Source: Pseudomonadota bacterium
GTDB lineage: Bacteria; Pseudomonadota; Gammaproteobacteria; Xanthomonadales; Xanthomonadaceae
Direction: 5' to 3'
DNA length: 52,376 bases
NCBI GenBank assembly: GCA_023430045.1
Contig: JAEZCF010000040.1
Coordinates: 1 to 52,376, forward strand
Below, in pieces: positions 26,915 to 34,877 of the stretch. Below the pieces are notes generated by a model, which ran no database searches, was not told the DNA's origin, and saw only the letters and a list, made by a program, of their open reading frames with translations. Position 1 is the stretch's first letter. Each line of letters starts with the position of its first letter. A program made the position numbers and the translations under genes.

Positions 26915-29900
26915 TCACGCTACCTGGACGATATGCAGTGCCTTCGGATTCCGCCATTGCGCGAGCAGCGCCGCTTCCCGAACCTTTGCTTTTTCCAGAT
27001 GCGCATCCTTGACGTGGCCGAAGCCGCGGATGTGCTCGGGAATGCTGGCGATCTCCACTGCCAGCGCCAACCGCCGGTCATCCAGACCATCGAGCAGCAT
27101 CTGTACCGTCGCCTCGTAATCGGCAATCAGCTCGCGCTCGCCGCGACGCTCGGCCGTGCGGCCGAATGGATCGAAGCGGCCACCGCGCAGGAACTTCAAC
27201 CTGGCCATGACGGCGAACGCCTTCAGCATCCACGGACCGTATTCCTTCTTGATCAACCGGCCCTGCTCGTCCTTCTTCGCGAACAGCGGCGGCGCCAGAT
27301 GGAACCGCAGCTGGTAATCCCCCTCGAACTGCTGCTGCAGGCGGCGCTGGAACTCGCCACTGGTATACAGCCGCGCGACCTCGTATTCGTCCTTGTACGC
27401 CATCAGCTTGAACAGGTAACGGGCCACGGTTTCGGTCAATGCGGTGGATCCGCCGACCTTGTCCTGCTCGACGGTGCGCACGCGTTCGACCAGTGCGCGG
27501 TAGCGGTTGGCGTATGCCTGGTCCTGGTAATCGACCAGGAATGCGGTGCGTCGCGCGATCATCTCGTCGAGCGAACGCGACAGCCGCGCATCGTCCAGTG
27601 GCAGGAAGGCCACATCGTCACCGCCTTGCCCGTGCGAGGGCAGGCCACGCAGCTCACGCTCGTCGGCGGTGTCGCGCGGAGCGGCCGTCGCGCCCCACTC
27701 ATTGCCCTCCCACTCGCCGGGCGGCAGCGCGTGCAGCGGGCCCGGCGTGGTTTCCGAATCCGTATGCCGGTTGCTGACCAGGCCTGCAGCCTGCTGCACC
27801 GCAAGCGGATCCACTGCGGCCAGTCGGCCCCACGCGAACGCCTGCTGGTTCATCGCCACGGCAGCGCCATTGAGTTCGATGGCGCGCATCAGCGATTCGA
27901 ACGACAGCGGTACCAGGCCCTGCTGCCACGCATAGCCCAGGATGAAGAGGTTGGACGCGATGGCATCGCCCAGCAGCGCGGTGGCCAGTTGCGTGGCATC
28001 CAGCAGCAGCGGCTCCTGGTCGCCCAGCGCCACGCGGATGCCCGCGATGATGTCGGCGGCGGGAAACTGCATGTCCGGACGCGTGGTGAATCCACCGGGC
28101 ATCGCTTCATAGGTGTTCAGCACCACCTGCGAACGACCCGCGCGTACCTTTGAGAGCGCCCAGTAATCGTTGACCACCACCATGTCGCAGCCCAGCACCA
28201 GATCGGCCTCGCCTGCGGCGATGCGCACAGCGTGGATGTCGGCCGGCGTGCGGGCAATGCGGATATGGGTGGTGACCGCACCGCCCTTCTGCGCCAGACC
28301 GGTCTGGTCCAGTACCGTCGCGCCCTTGCCTTCCAGATGGCCGGCCATGCCCAGCAGCGCACCGATGGTCACCACGCCGGTGCCGCCGACGCCGGTGATC
28401 AGGATGTTCCAGGGCTGTTCCAGGGTGCCACGCACGCGAGGCGCCGGCAGGGTGTCCAGCAGCGTCGAGGCATCACGCCTGCTGCCCTTGCGTGGCTGGC
28501 CACCGTGCACGGTGACGAAGCTTGGGCAGAAGCCGGTGGTGCAGGAATAGTCCTTGTTGCAGTTGGACTGGTCGATGTCACGCTTGCGCCCGAATTCGGT
28601 TTCCTTCGGCAGCACCGACACGCAGAAACTCTTCCTGCCGCAGTCGCCGCAGCCTTCGCACACCAGCGAATTGATCATCACCCGCTTGGCCGGATCTTCC
28701 AGCCTGCCGCGCTTGCGGCGACGGCGCTTTTCGGTGGCGCAGGTCTGTTCGTAGATCAGGATCGAAACACCCTTCACCTCGCGCAGGCGCTTCTGCACGC
28801 TTTCCAGCTCGCTGCGATCATGGAACTCGACGTCGCTCGGGAAGTGTTCGCGCTGGCGCGTCCACTTTGCGATGTCGTCGGACAGCACGACGATGGTGTG
28901 GATGCCTTCGGCACGCATCTGCCGGGCGATGTCCGGCACGCTCAGCGGACCGTCCACCGGCTGTCCGCCGGTCATCGCCACCGCGTCGTTGTAGAGGATC
29001 TTGTAGGTGATGTTGACGCCGGCCGCGACCGACTGGCGGATCGCCAGCGAACCGCTGTGGAAGTAAGTGCCGTCGCCCAGGTTCTGGAACACGTGCGGGG
29101 TGTCGGTGAACGCGGCCTGCCCGGCCCATGTCACGCCTTCGCCGCCCATGTGGGTGAACGTGTCGGTGCTGCGGTCCATCCAGGTCACCATGTAATGGCA
29201 ACCGATTCCGCCCAGCGCGCGCGAGCCTTCCGGCACCGTGGTGGAGGTGTTGTGCGGGCAGCCGGAGCAGTAATGCGGCACGCGCGGGAAACTGGCGCGG
29301 GGCAGTGCCAGCTCGGCTTCCTTTTCCTGCATCCACTGCAGGCGTTGCTCGATCGATTCGCTGTTGAAGAAGCGCTGGATCCGGCGGCCGATCACCCCGG
29401 CGATGGTGGCCGGCGTCAGCTCGCCGGTGGATGGCAGGATCCATTCTCCGGCTTCGTCGTACTTGCCGACGATGGAAGGACGCTGACCCCAGTCGTCCGG
29501 CCAGTTGAAGAACTGTTCCTTCATCTGGCGCTCGATGAAAGCGCGTTTTTCCTCCACCACGATGATGTCTTCAAGTCCGCGCGCGAAGTGCGCGATGCCC
29601 TGCGGCTCCAGCGGCCAGGTCATCCCGACCTTGTAGACACGGATGCCGATGCCTGCGCAGGCCGCTTCATCCAGGCCCAGGTACTCCAGCGCCTGCAGCA
29701 CGTCCAGGTAGCTCTTGCCGGTGGTGACGATGCCCAGCCGTGCGCGCGGCGCATCCATCACCACGCGGTCAATGCCGTTGGCACGGGCGAACGCCTGCGC
29801 GGCCTTCACCGCATAGCGGTGCAGGCGCATTTCCTGGTCCAGCGGCGGGTCGGGCCAGCGGATGTTGAGGCCACCAGCCGGCATCTCGAAGTCCTCCGGC

Positions 29901-30610
29901 AGCACGATGCGGCGTGCCAGCGGATCGACATCGACCGAGGCGGACGATTCCACCGTCTCGGCGATGGTCTTGAAGCCGACCCAGCGCCCGGTGTACCGGC
30001 TCATCGCCCAGCCCAGCAGGCCCATGTCCAGGATGTCCTGCACGCCGGCGGGATTGAGCACCGGCATCATCGCGCTGACGAACTCGTCCTCGCTGCCGTG
30101 CGGCAGGGTGGAACTGCGGCAGGCATGGTCGTCAGCGGCCAGCGCCAGCACACCTCCGTAAGGCGAGGTACCGGCGGCGTTGGCATGCTTGAAGACGTCG
30201 CCGCAGCGGTCCACGCCGGGGCCCTTGCCGTACCACATGCCGAACACGCCCTGCACGTTGGCGCCGGGGAACAGGTTGGTCTGCTGCGTGCCCCAGACCA
30301 TGGTGGCGCCGAGGTCCTCGTTGAGGCCCGGAGTGAACTTCACCCCGGCCGCTTCCAGGTGCTGGCGCGCGCGCCAGAGCTCCAGGTCGAAGCCACCCAA
30401 CGGACTGCCCCGGTAACCGCTGATGAAGCCGCCGCTGTCGATGCCTGCGGCGGCATCACGCAAGCGCTGCATCAGCGGCAGCCGGACCAGCGCCTGCACG
30501 CCGCTCAGGTAGATCCGACCTGTTTCGCGCGTATATCGGTGGTCGAGCGTGTAGTCACGATCGAGCAGGTTGGCGGAGGCAGGGGAAGTGAGCTGCGCAG
30601 TGCTGGTCAT
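26915..30610 (-). CDS. Indolepyruvate ferredoxin oxidoreductase, fused alpha/gamma type
   Basis: 1231 residues. Thiamine-diphosphate-dependent 2-oxoacid:ferredoxin oxidoreductase family, converting aryl or branched 2-oxoacids to acyl-CoA. N-terminal IorA-like part: SGYRGSPLGGFD, KGPGVDR, AADDHACRSSTLPHGSE. The TPP-binding part starts with HYCSGCPHN (Cys448, Cys451) and GIGCHYM. A ferredoxin-like cysteine cluster follows near 648-695 (CEGCGDCGRKSFC; CNKDYSCTTGFCPSF). The gamma domain is at about 720-910 (ITGVGGTGVVTIGALLG; AQKGGAVTTHIRI), then a C-terminal extension. Such single-chain versions are common in proteobacteria. It is a stand-alone gene; the role in amino acid catabolism is inferred. 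Confidence 0.93.
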   Translation of the reverse strand: MTSTAQLTSPASANLLDRDYTLDHRYTRETGRIYLSGVQALVRLPLMQRLRDAAAGIDSGGFISGYRGSPLGGFDLELWRARQHLEAAGVKFTPGLNEDLGATMVWGTQQTNLFPGANVQGVFGMWYGKGPGVDRCGDVFKHANAAGTSPYGGVLALAADDHACRSSTLPHGSEDEFVSAMMPVLNPAGVQDILDMGLLGWAMSRYTGRWVGFKTIAETVESSASVDVDPLARRIVLPEDFEMPAGGLNIRWPDPPLDQEMRLHRYAVKAAQAFARANGIDRVVMDAPRARLGIVTTGKSYLDVLQALEYLGLDEAACAGIGIRVYKVGMTWPLEPQGIAHFARGLEDIIVVEEKRAFIERQMKEQFFNWPDDWGQRPSIVGKYDEAGEWILPSTGELTPATIAGVIGRRIQRFFNSESIEQRLQWMQEKEAELALPRASFPRVPHYCSGCPHNTSTTVPEGSRALGGIGCHYMVTWMDRSTDTFTHMGGEGVTWAGQAAFTDTPHVFQNLGDGTYFHSGSLAIRQSVAAGVNITYKILYNDAVAMTGGQPVDGPLSVPDIARQMRAEGIHTIVVLSDDIAKWTRQREHFPSDVEFHDRSELESVQKRLREVKGVSILIYEQTCATEKRRRRKRGRLEDPAKRVMINSLVCEGCGDCGRKSFCVSVLPKETEFGRKRDIDQSNCNKDYSCTTGFCPSFVTVHGGQPRKGSRRDASTLLDTLPAPRVRGTLEQPWNILITGVGGTGVVTIGALLGMAGHLEGKGATVLDQTGLAQKGGAVTTHIRIARTPADIHAVRIAAGEADLVLGCDMVVVNDYWALSKVRAGRSQVVLNTYEAMPGGFTTRPDMQFPAADIIAGIRVALGDQEPLLLDATQLATALLGDAIASNLFILGYAWQQGLVPLSFESLMRAIELNGAAVAMNQQAFAWGRLAAVDPLAVQQAAGLVSNRHTDSETTPGPLHALPPGEWEGNEWGATAAPRDTADERELRGLPSHGQGGDDVAFLPLDDARLSRSLDEMIARRTAFLVDYQDQAYANRYRALVERVRTVEQDKVGGSTALTETVARYLFKLMAYKDEYEVARLYTSGEFQRRLQQQFEGDYQLRFHLAPPLFAKKDEQGRLIKKEYGPWMLKAFAVMARLKFLRGGRFDPFGRTAERRGERELIADYEATVQMLLDGLDDRRLALAVEIASIPEHIRGFGHVKDAHLEKAKVREAALLAQWRNPKALHIVQVA

Positions 30611-30784
30611 GGCTGGCCTGTGTCGGATCGGCTGGCATCGCCCGCGCTGGCGCAGGCCGAAGGCGCGGATTGTAACAGTGGGGGCATCGCCGGCCGGAGC
30701 GTGCGCCAGGCACTCGCATCCGGGGCCGCGCTCCGGTTAGGATCAGGTGGTGGGAGGTTGTTGTTGCAACCTGGGGAAAAACCG

Positions 30785-31420
30785 ATGTCATCCGCAAGAC
30801 AGTTCCTGGCCGGCATGCTGCTGGCCTCTGGGGCGGCCGCTGCATGGGCCGCGCCTGCATTGCCTGCGCCGCAGGAATTCTATTTCGATCCCGATCCGGT
30901 GGCCGGGCCTGTCTCGGTTGCTGAAGGCGAGGGCGATACGCTGGTGAACCAGCTGATGCGCCAGCGCGAACGTGGCCGCAAGGCACTGGAAGCCACCGTG
31001 CAGCTGGCCGGGGTGGCCATTGCGCAGGGCCGTCCGGAGCTGGGTGAGCAGCTGTATGCCGAAGCCCTGCAGGCCACCACGGCGGCATCGCCGGCCGGGC
31101 GCATGGTGCGCTGGAATCATGGCTGGGACCTGTTCCGCCAGGGCCAGGTCGAAGCGGCTCTGCAGGAATGGCAGTCCGCCGCCGGTGCGCTGCGTGGCAA
31201 TCCTTCGTGGGTGCCGCCGACCTATGCGCTGGCGCTGTGGCGGCTGGGCGACAAGGAGCAGGCTGTCAAATGGTATGCCGCTGCGGTACGCACCGAGCCT
31301 GGCAAGTGGAACACCGCAGCCAACCACGCCACGCTGCTTCCGGACTGGCGCGACAGCGAACGCGCCACCCTGGCCGACGTCCAGCAGGCATGGGCGGCCA
31401 AGCCACCCGCCTGGCCCTGA
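30785..31420 (+). CDS. Secreted TPR-like hypothetical protein
   Basis: 211 residues. Signal peptide FLAGMLLASGAAAAWAAPA, cleaved near residue 24. The start ATG at 30785 follows CTGGGGAAAAACCG. The mature protein contains helical repeat-like segments (GRPELGEQLYAEALQATT; WDLFRQGQVEAALQEWQSAA; ALALWRLGDKEQAVKWYAAAV) with tetratricopeptide spacing, so it is likely a periplasmic scaffold. No catalytic motif is seen. It is convergent with the AAA ATPase gene. Confidence 0.78.
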   Translation: MSSARQFLAGMLLASGAAAAWAAPALPAPQEFYFDPDPVAGPVSVAEGEGDTLVNQLMRQRERGRKALEATVQLAGVAIAQGRPELGEQLYAEALQATTAASPAGRMVRWNHGWDLFRQGQVEAALQEWQSAAGALRGNPSWVPPTYALALWRLGDKEQAVKWYAAAVRTEPGKWNTAANHATLLPDWRDSERATLADVQQAWAAKPPAWP

Positions 31421-31440
31421 CCGGTCGACGCGCTGACTGA

Positions 31441-31459
31441 GCCGGCCACCGGCCGGTTC
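31441..31459. terminator. Bidirectional hairpin between convergent genes
   Basis: GCCGGCC-ACC-GGCCGGTT forms a strong GC stem between the convergent genes ending at 31420 and 31481. Only two T residues follow, so termination is likely but not canonical. Confidence 0.45.
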
Positions 31460-31480
31460 CATCGGCGCCCACGCGGTGCT

Positions 31481-32965
31481 TCAGTCGTCGGCGTTGACCG
31501 TGCGCGCCGACGCCCACTCCCGCAGCGCCTGCACCTGCTCGGCCATCAACACCGACAGCGGACGGCTGGTGCGGATCTCGGTCATCAGCAACGCCGTATC
31601 CAGCGGTCGCTGTTCGGCGTGCGCTGCATACAGTCCGGCCACGATGGCCTGTTCGATCTCCGCGCCGGAGAATCCTGCCGATGCGGCGGCCAGTGCCGGC
31701 AGCGCGAAGTCGTCGGCATTGAGCTGGCGACGCGCCAGGTGCAGCCGCAGCAGTTCCACGCGCACGTCCGGGGTGGGCAGGTCGACGAAGAAGATCTCAT
31801 CGAAGCGACCCTTGCGCAGCAGTTCCGCAGGCAGCTCCTGCACCTGGTTGGCGGTGGCGACGATGAAGACCGCCGATCTGCGCTCGGCCATCCAGGTGAG
31901 CAGCGTTCCCAGCACCCGACGCGATACGCCGCCGTCCTCACCCCCGGTGGCCAGGCCTTTCTCGATCTCGTCGATCCACAGCACGCAGGGTGCCAGCTGT
32001 TCGGCCGAAGCAAGCGCCTGTCGCAGGTTCGCTTCGGTTTCGCCATGGTATTTGTTGTACAACGCGCCGACATCCATGCGCAGCAGCGGCACCCCGAAGC
32101 CGGCTGCGGTGGCCTTGGCCAGCATCGATTTGCCGCAGCCCTGCACGCCCAGCAGCAGCATGCCGCGTGGCGGGTCCAGTCCGGCCGGGACCGAGCCGGC
32201 CAGGAAGGCCATGCGCCGCTGGTTGACCCAGCGCTTGAGCCGGTTGGCGCCGGCCACATCGCCGAAGCGGGCGGTATCGTAGTCGTAGGTGAGGTGGCCG
32301 CTGCGGTTCAGCAGCTCGAATTTCAGCCGTGCCAGCTGCGGCAGATCGTCATCGTCCAGCACCCCGTCGGCATAGATCAGCTGGCGGGCGATACGGCGCG
32401 CATCGACCAGGCTCAGGCCCTGCAGGTTGCGCAGGATCTTCTTCACTGCCTCGTTGTCCACTTCGACCCGGCGTCCGCCATGCTCGCGCGCATAACCGGC
32501 CGCTTCTTCGCGCAGCATCTTCAGCAGTGCATTGGCATCGGGCAGACGCGGGTTGAAGCGGGTGGCCAGCGCTTCCAGCTCGTCGGGCAGGGTGACCTTG
32601 GCACCGATCAGCACGATCACATGCGGCTGGCTGTGGCGTCGCTGGATCAGGTCGCGCAGGGCCCGCTGGTGGCTGGCATAGCCCAGGTAGGGATGGAAAT
32701 CGAGCAGCAGGTAGATGCCACGCTGATCAGCCTGCTGGATCATCTGCAGCGCCGCGCTGGCATCGGGCGGGCCGAACGGTTCGTCCTCGCGTTCAAGGTC
32801 GATGCGGCGCAGGCCTTCGGTGATCGACCAGCGGTACAACGCCCGCCATACATTCAGCAGCGTCTGCCGGAACAGCTCGATGACGCGCCCCTCATCCTGG
32901 GTCTCGATCACGATCAGGGGGGTATTGGCGCGGATCAGTGCGCTCAGGTCCTGCAGTTCGCTCAT
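31481..32965 (-). CDS. Ycf46-like AAA+ ATPase
   Basis: 494 residues. The N-terminal alpha/beta domain (NTPLIVIETQDEGRV, YLLLDFHPYLG, VIVLIGAKVTLPDELE) is characteristic of the Ycf46 family. The AAA domain has Walker A GVQGCGKS (273-280), Walker B VLWIDEIEKG (328-337), sensor-1 FIVATANQ and RKGRFDEIF with an arginine finger. Cyanobacterial Ycf46 has been linked to photosynthetic carbon use; in heterotrophs the role is undefined. The start at 32965 gives the family N-terminus SELQDLSALIRANTPL. It is divergent from the ParA-like gene, 126 bp away. Confidence 0.9.
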   Translation of the reverse strand: MSELQDLSALIRANTPLIVIETQDEGRVIELFRQTLLNVWRALYRWSITEGLRRIDLEREDEPFGPPDASAALQMIQQADQRGIYLLLDFHPYLGYASHQRALRDLIQRRHSQPHVIVLIGAKVTLPDELEALATRFNPRLPDANALLKMLREEAAGYAREHGGRRVEVDNEAVKKILRNLQGLSLVDARRIARQLIYADGVLDDDDLPQLARLKFELLNRSGHLTYDYDTARFGDVAGANRLKRWVNQRRMAFLAGSVPAGLDPPRGMLLLGVQGCGKSMLAKATAAGFGVPLLRMDVGALYNKYHGETEANLRQALASAEQLAPCVLWIDEIEKGLATGGEDGGVSRRVLGTLLTWMAERRSAVFIVATANQVQELPAELLRKGRFDEIFFVDLPTPDVRVELLRLHLARRQLNADDFALPALAAASAGFSGAEIEQAIVAGLYAAHAEQRPLDTALLMTEIRTSRPLSVLMAEQVQALREWASARTVNADD

Positions 32966-33091
32966 GCCGGTTTCGATCCTTCGGGATGGCCACGATAGCA
33001 AAGCGGATCGTCGCCGGTTCAGCACTGCGACTATCTCCGTCACCTGCGCCGGTGTACGCTCGGGCAACGTTCCCCCGGAAGCGAGGCCTGC

Positions 33092-33724
33092 ATGAAGACC
33101 ATCCTGGTGGCCGGTTCCAAGGGTGGGGTGGGCAAGACCACCATCGCCACCCACCTGGCCGCGCATGCGGCGCTGCAGGGAAAGCGCACGGTGATTGCCG
33201 ACGCCGACCCGCAGGGCTCCAGCACGCGCTGGGCCCAGCGTCGATCCGAGCTGGAAAGCGCGGTACTGCCGATCGATGTGTATCGGAAGAAGCAGTGGGC
33301 ACAGAAGCTGCCCGATGGCACCGACACGGTGGTGATCGACGCCCCCGCCGGCGCACTGGCCGACGATATTCCGCACTTTCTCGATGCCGCCGATGCGGTG
33401 GTGGTGCCGGTGCTGCCTTCGGCGCTGGACATCGAAGCCATCGTCGGCTTCCTCAACAGCCTGGCCCAGGTGCCGCGCGTACACAGTCGCAAGCTGCCGG
33501 TGGGGCTGGTGCTCAACCGCACCAAGCCCTGGACGCAGACATCCCAGCAGGCCATGCAGATGCTGGCCGACTGGCCTTATCCCGTAGTAGCTCAGCTGCG
33601 CGACAGCCAGAGCTACGTGGTGATGACCGGCCTGGGCCGCAGCCTGTTCGACTACCGCTCGGCACAGGTGCGTGAGCACCAGGCCGACTGGGAGCCGCTG
33701 CTCAGGTGGCTGGACAAGGCCTGA
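33092..33724 (+). CDS. ParA/MinD-family ATPase, orphan
   Basis: 210 residues. Deviant Walker A KGGVGKTT (10-17), switch region IADADPQGSSTRWAQRR and Walker B VVIDAPAG. These are short ParA-type ATPases of the kind that position cellular cargo rather than chromosomes. No parB or parS-like partner is adjacent. A GGAAGCGAGG ribosome-site-like stretch precedes the ATG. It heads a same-strand run with sixA, yceI and phospholipase D genes, 36 bp upstream of sixA. Cargo unknown. Confidence 0.92.
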   Translation: MKTILVAGSKGGVGKTTIATHLAAHAALQGKRTVIADADPQGSSTRWAQRRSELESAVLPIDVYRKKQWAQKLPDGTDTVVIDAPAGALADDIPHFLDAADAVVVPVLPSALDIEAIVGFLNSLAQVPRVHSRKLPVGLVLNRTKPWTQTSQQAMQMLADWPYPVVAQLRDSQSYVVMTGLGRSLFDYRSAQVREHQADWEPLLRWLDKA

Positions 33725-33760
33725 GCACGCTCCCCTCAACTCTTTCATGGGAAACGCCCG

Positions 33761-34237
33761 ATGCGTGAACTGATCCTGCTGCGCCATGCCCACGCCGAAC
33801 CGGCCGGAACCGGCCAGGCCGATCTCGACCGGCCGCTGTCGGCGGTCGGCCTTGCCGAAGCCGAAGCGGCGGGCAAGTGGCTCAAGGAGCACAACCTCCT
33901 GCCGGACTGCGTACTGTGTTCTCCGGCACGACGCACCCGCGAAACGCTGGAGGCGGTGGTCGGCATCACCGGCTTCTTCGAGCATCGCCTCGAGGACGCT
34001 GTGTACGACGCCACGCCCGGTACCCTGATCGGACTGGTGGCCGACCGCAGCGACATCGAACGGTTGATGATCGTTGGCCACAATCCCGGCCTGGAACGGC
34101 TGGTGGCCCTGTTGAACACCGGTGAAAGCAGCGATTACCGCGGCATGCCGCCGGCCGGCATCGCCGTGCTGCAGTTTCCCAAGGATGGTCCCATCGAGCC
34201 GGGCGTGGCTACCCTCAACGCATTCTGGTGGCCGTGA
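33761..34237 (+). CDS. sixA: SixA-type phosphohistidine phosphatase
   Basis: 158 residues, histidine phosphatase superfamily. Catalytic LLRHAHAE with His9, CSPARRTRET (second Arg) and IVGHNPGLERL (second His). The length and arrangement match SixA, which removes phosphate from phosphohistidine in phosphorelay or PTS proteins. Same strand and 36 bp after the ParA gene; the yceI-like gene begins 4 bp after its stop, suggesting one transcript. Confidence 0.9.
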   Translation: MRELILLRHAHAEPAGTGQADLDRPLSAVGLAEAEAAGKWLKEHNLLPDCVLCSPARRTRETLEAVVGITGFFEHRLEDAVYDATPGTLIGLVADRSDIERLMIVGHNPGLERLVALLNTGESSDYRGMPPAGIAVLQFPKDGPIEPGVATLNAFWWP

Positions 34238-34241
34238 TCCC

Positions 34242-34877
34242 ATGAGGCAGGCGTGGCAGGGGGGGCTGCTGCTCGCGTTGGCCGGACTTTCCAGCGGCAG
34301 CCCGGCGGCGCAGGCAGTGGCCATACCTGAGCGCCCGCCGGTGGCGCTGCCTGCCCTGCAGGTGTCCCGGAAGGCGCCATTGATGCTGGACACCCGCCGT
34401 TCGCAGCTGGGTTTCGAGGTGCGTACGCGGCTGGGGCAGCGCATCGAAGGCCGGTTCCCGCACTTCGAAGGGCGCATCGAGGTGCTGTCCGATGGCCGCC
34501 ACCAGGTCCACCTGAAGATGTACACGCGTTCGGTGGAGATACCGGACAAGCCGCGGTACACCGGTTGGATGCGCGGCGAGGACTTCTTCGACGCCGGCCG
34601 GCATCCGGTGGTCGAATTCGACTCGCTCCCGTATCCGCCGGAGCAGGTGGAGCAGGGCGGCGATATCCAGGGGAGGTTGATGCTGCGCGGGATCAGCCAC
34701 CCCGAAACGCTGCGGGTGGAGAAGGCGGATTGCGCCAGACCGGGCTATGATTGCGACGTCGTCAGCCGCGGTACCGTCCTGCGGGGACGCTATGGCATGG
34801 ACAGCTGGCAGCTTGCCCTGAGTGATCGAGTGACCTTTGTATTGCGAGCGCGCCTGAGCGAGGCGCCGGAACCGTGA
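34242..34877 (+). CDS. YceI-family periplasmic protein
   Basis: 211 residues with a signal peptide (QGGLLLALAGLSSGSPAAQA) and a YceI lipocalin-like domain: LMLDTRRSQLGFEVRT, GRFPHFEGRIEV, RGEDFFDAGRHPVVEFDS and GRLMLRGISHPETL. Family members bind polyprenoid-like lipids in a beta-barrel. Two cysteines (DCARPGYDC) may form a disulfide. The ATG at 34242 is chosen for the signal. The next gene starts with GTGA overlapping the stop, so the two are translationally coupled. Confidence 0.88.
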   Translation: MRQAWQGGLLLALAGLSSGSPAAQAVAIPERPPVALPALQVSRKAPLMLDTRRSQLGFEVRTRLGQRIEGRFPHFEGRIEVLSDGRHQVHLKMYTRSVEIPDKPRYTGWMRGEDFFDAGRHPVVEFDSLPYPPEQVEQGGDIQGRLMLRGISHPETLRVEKADCARPGYDCDVVSRGTVLRGRYGMDSWQLALSDRVTFVLRARLSEAPEP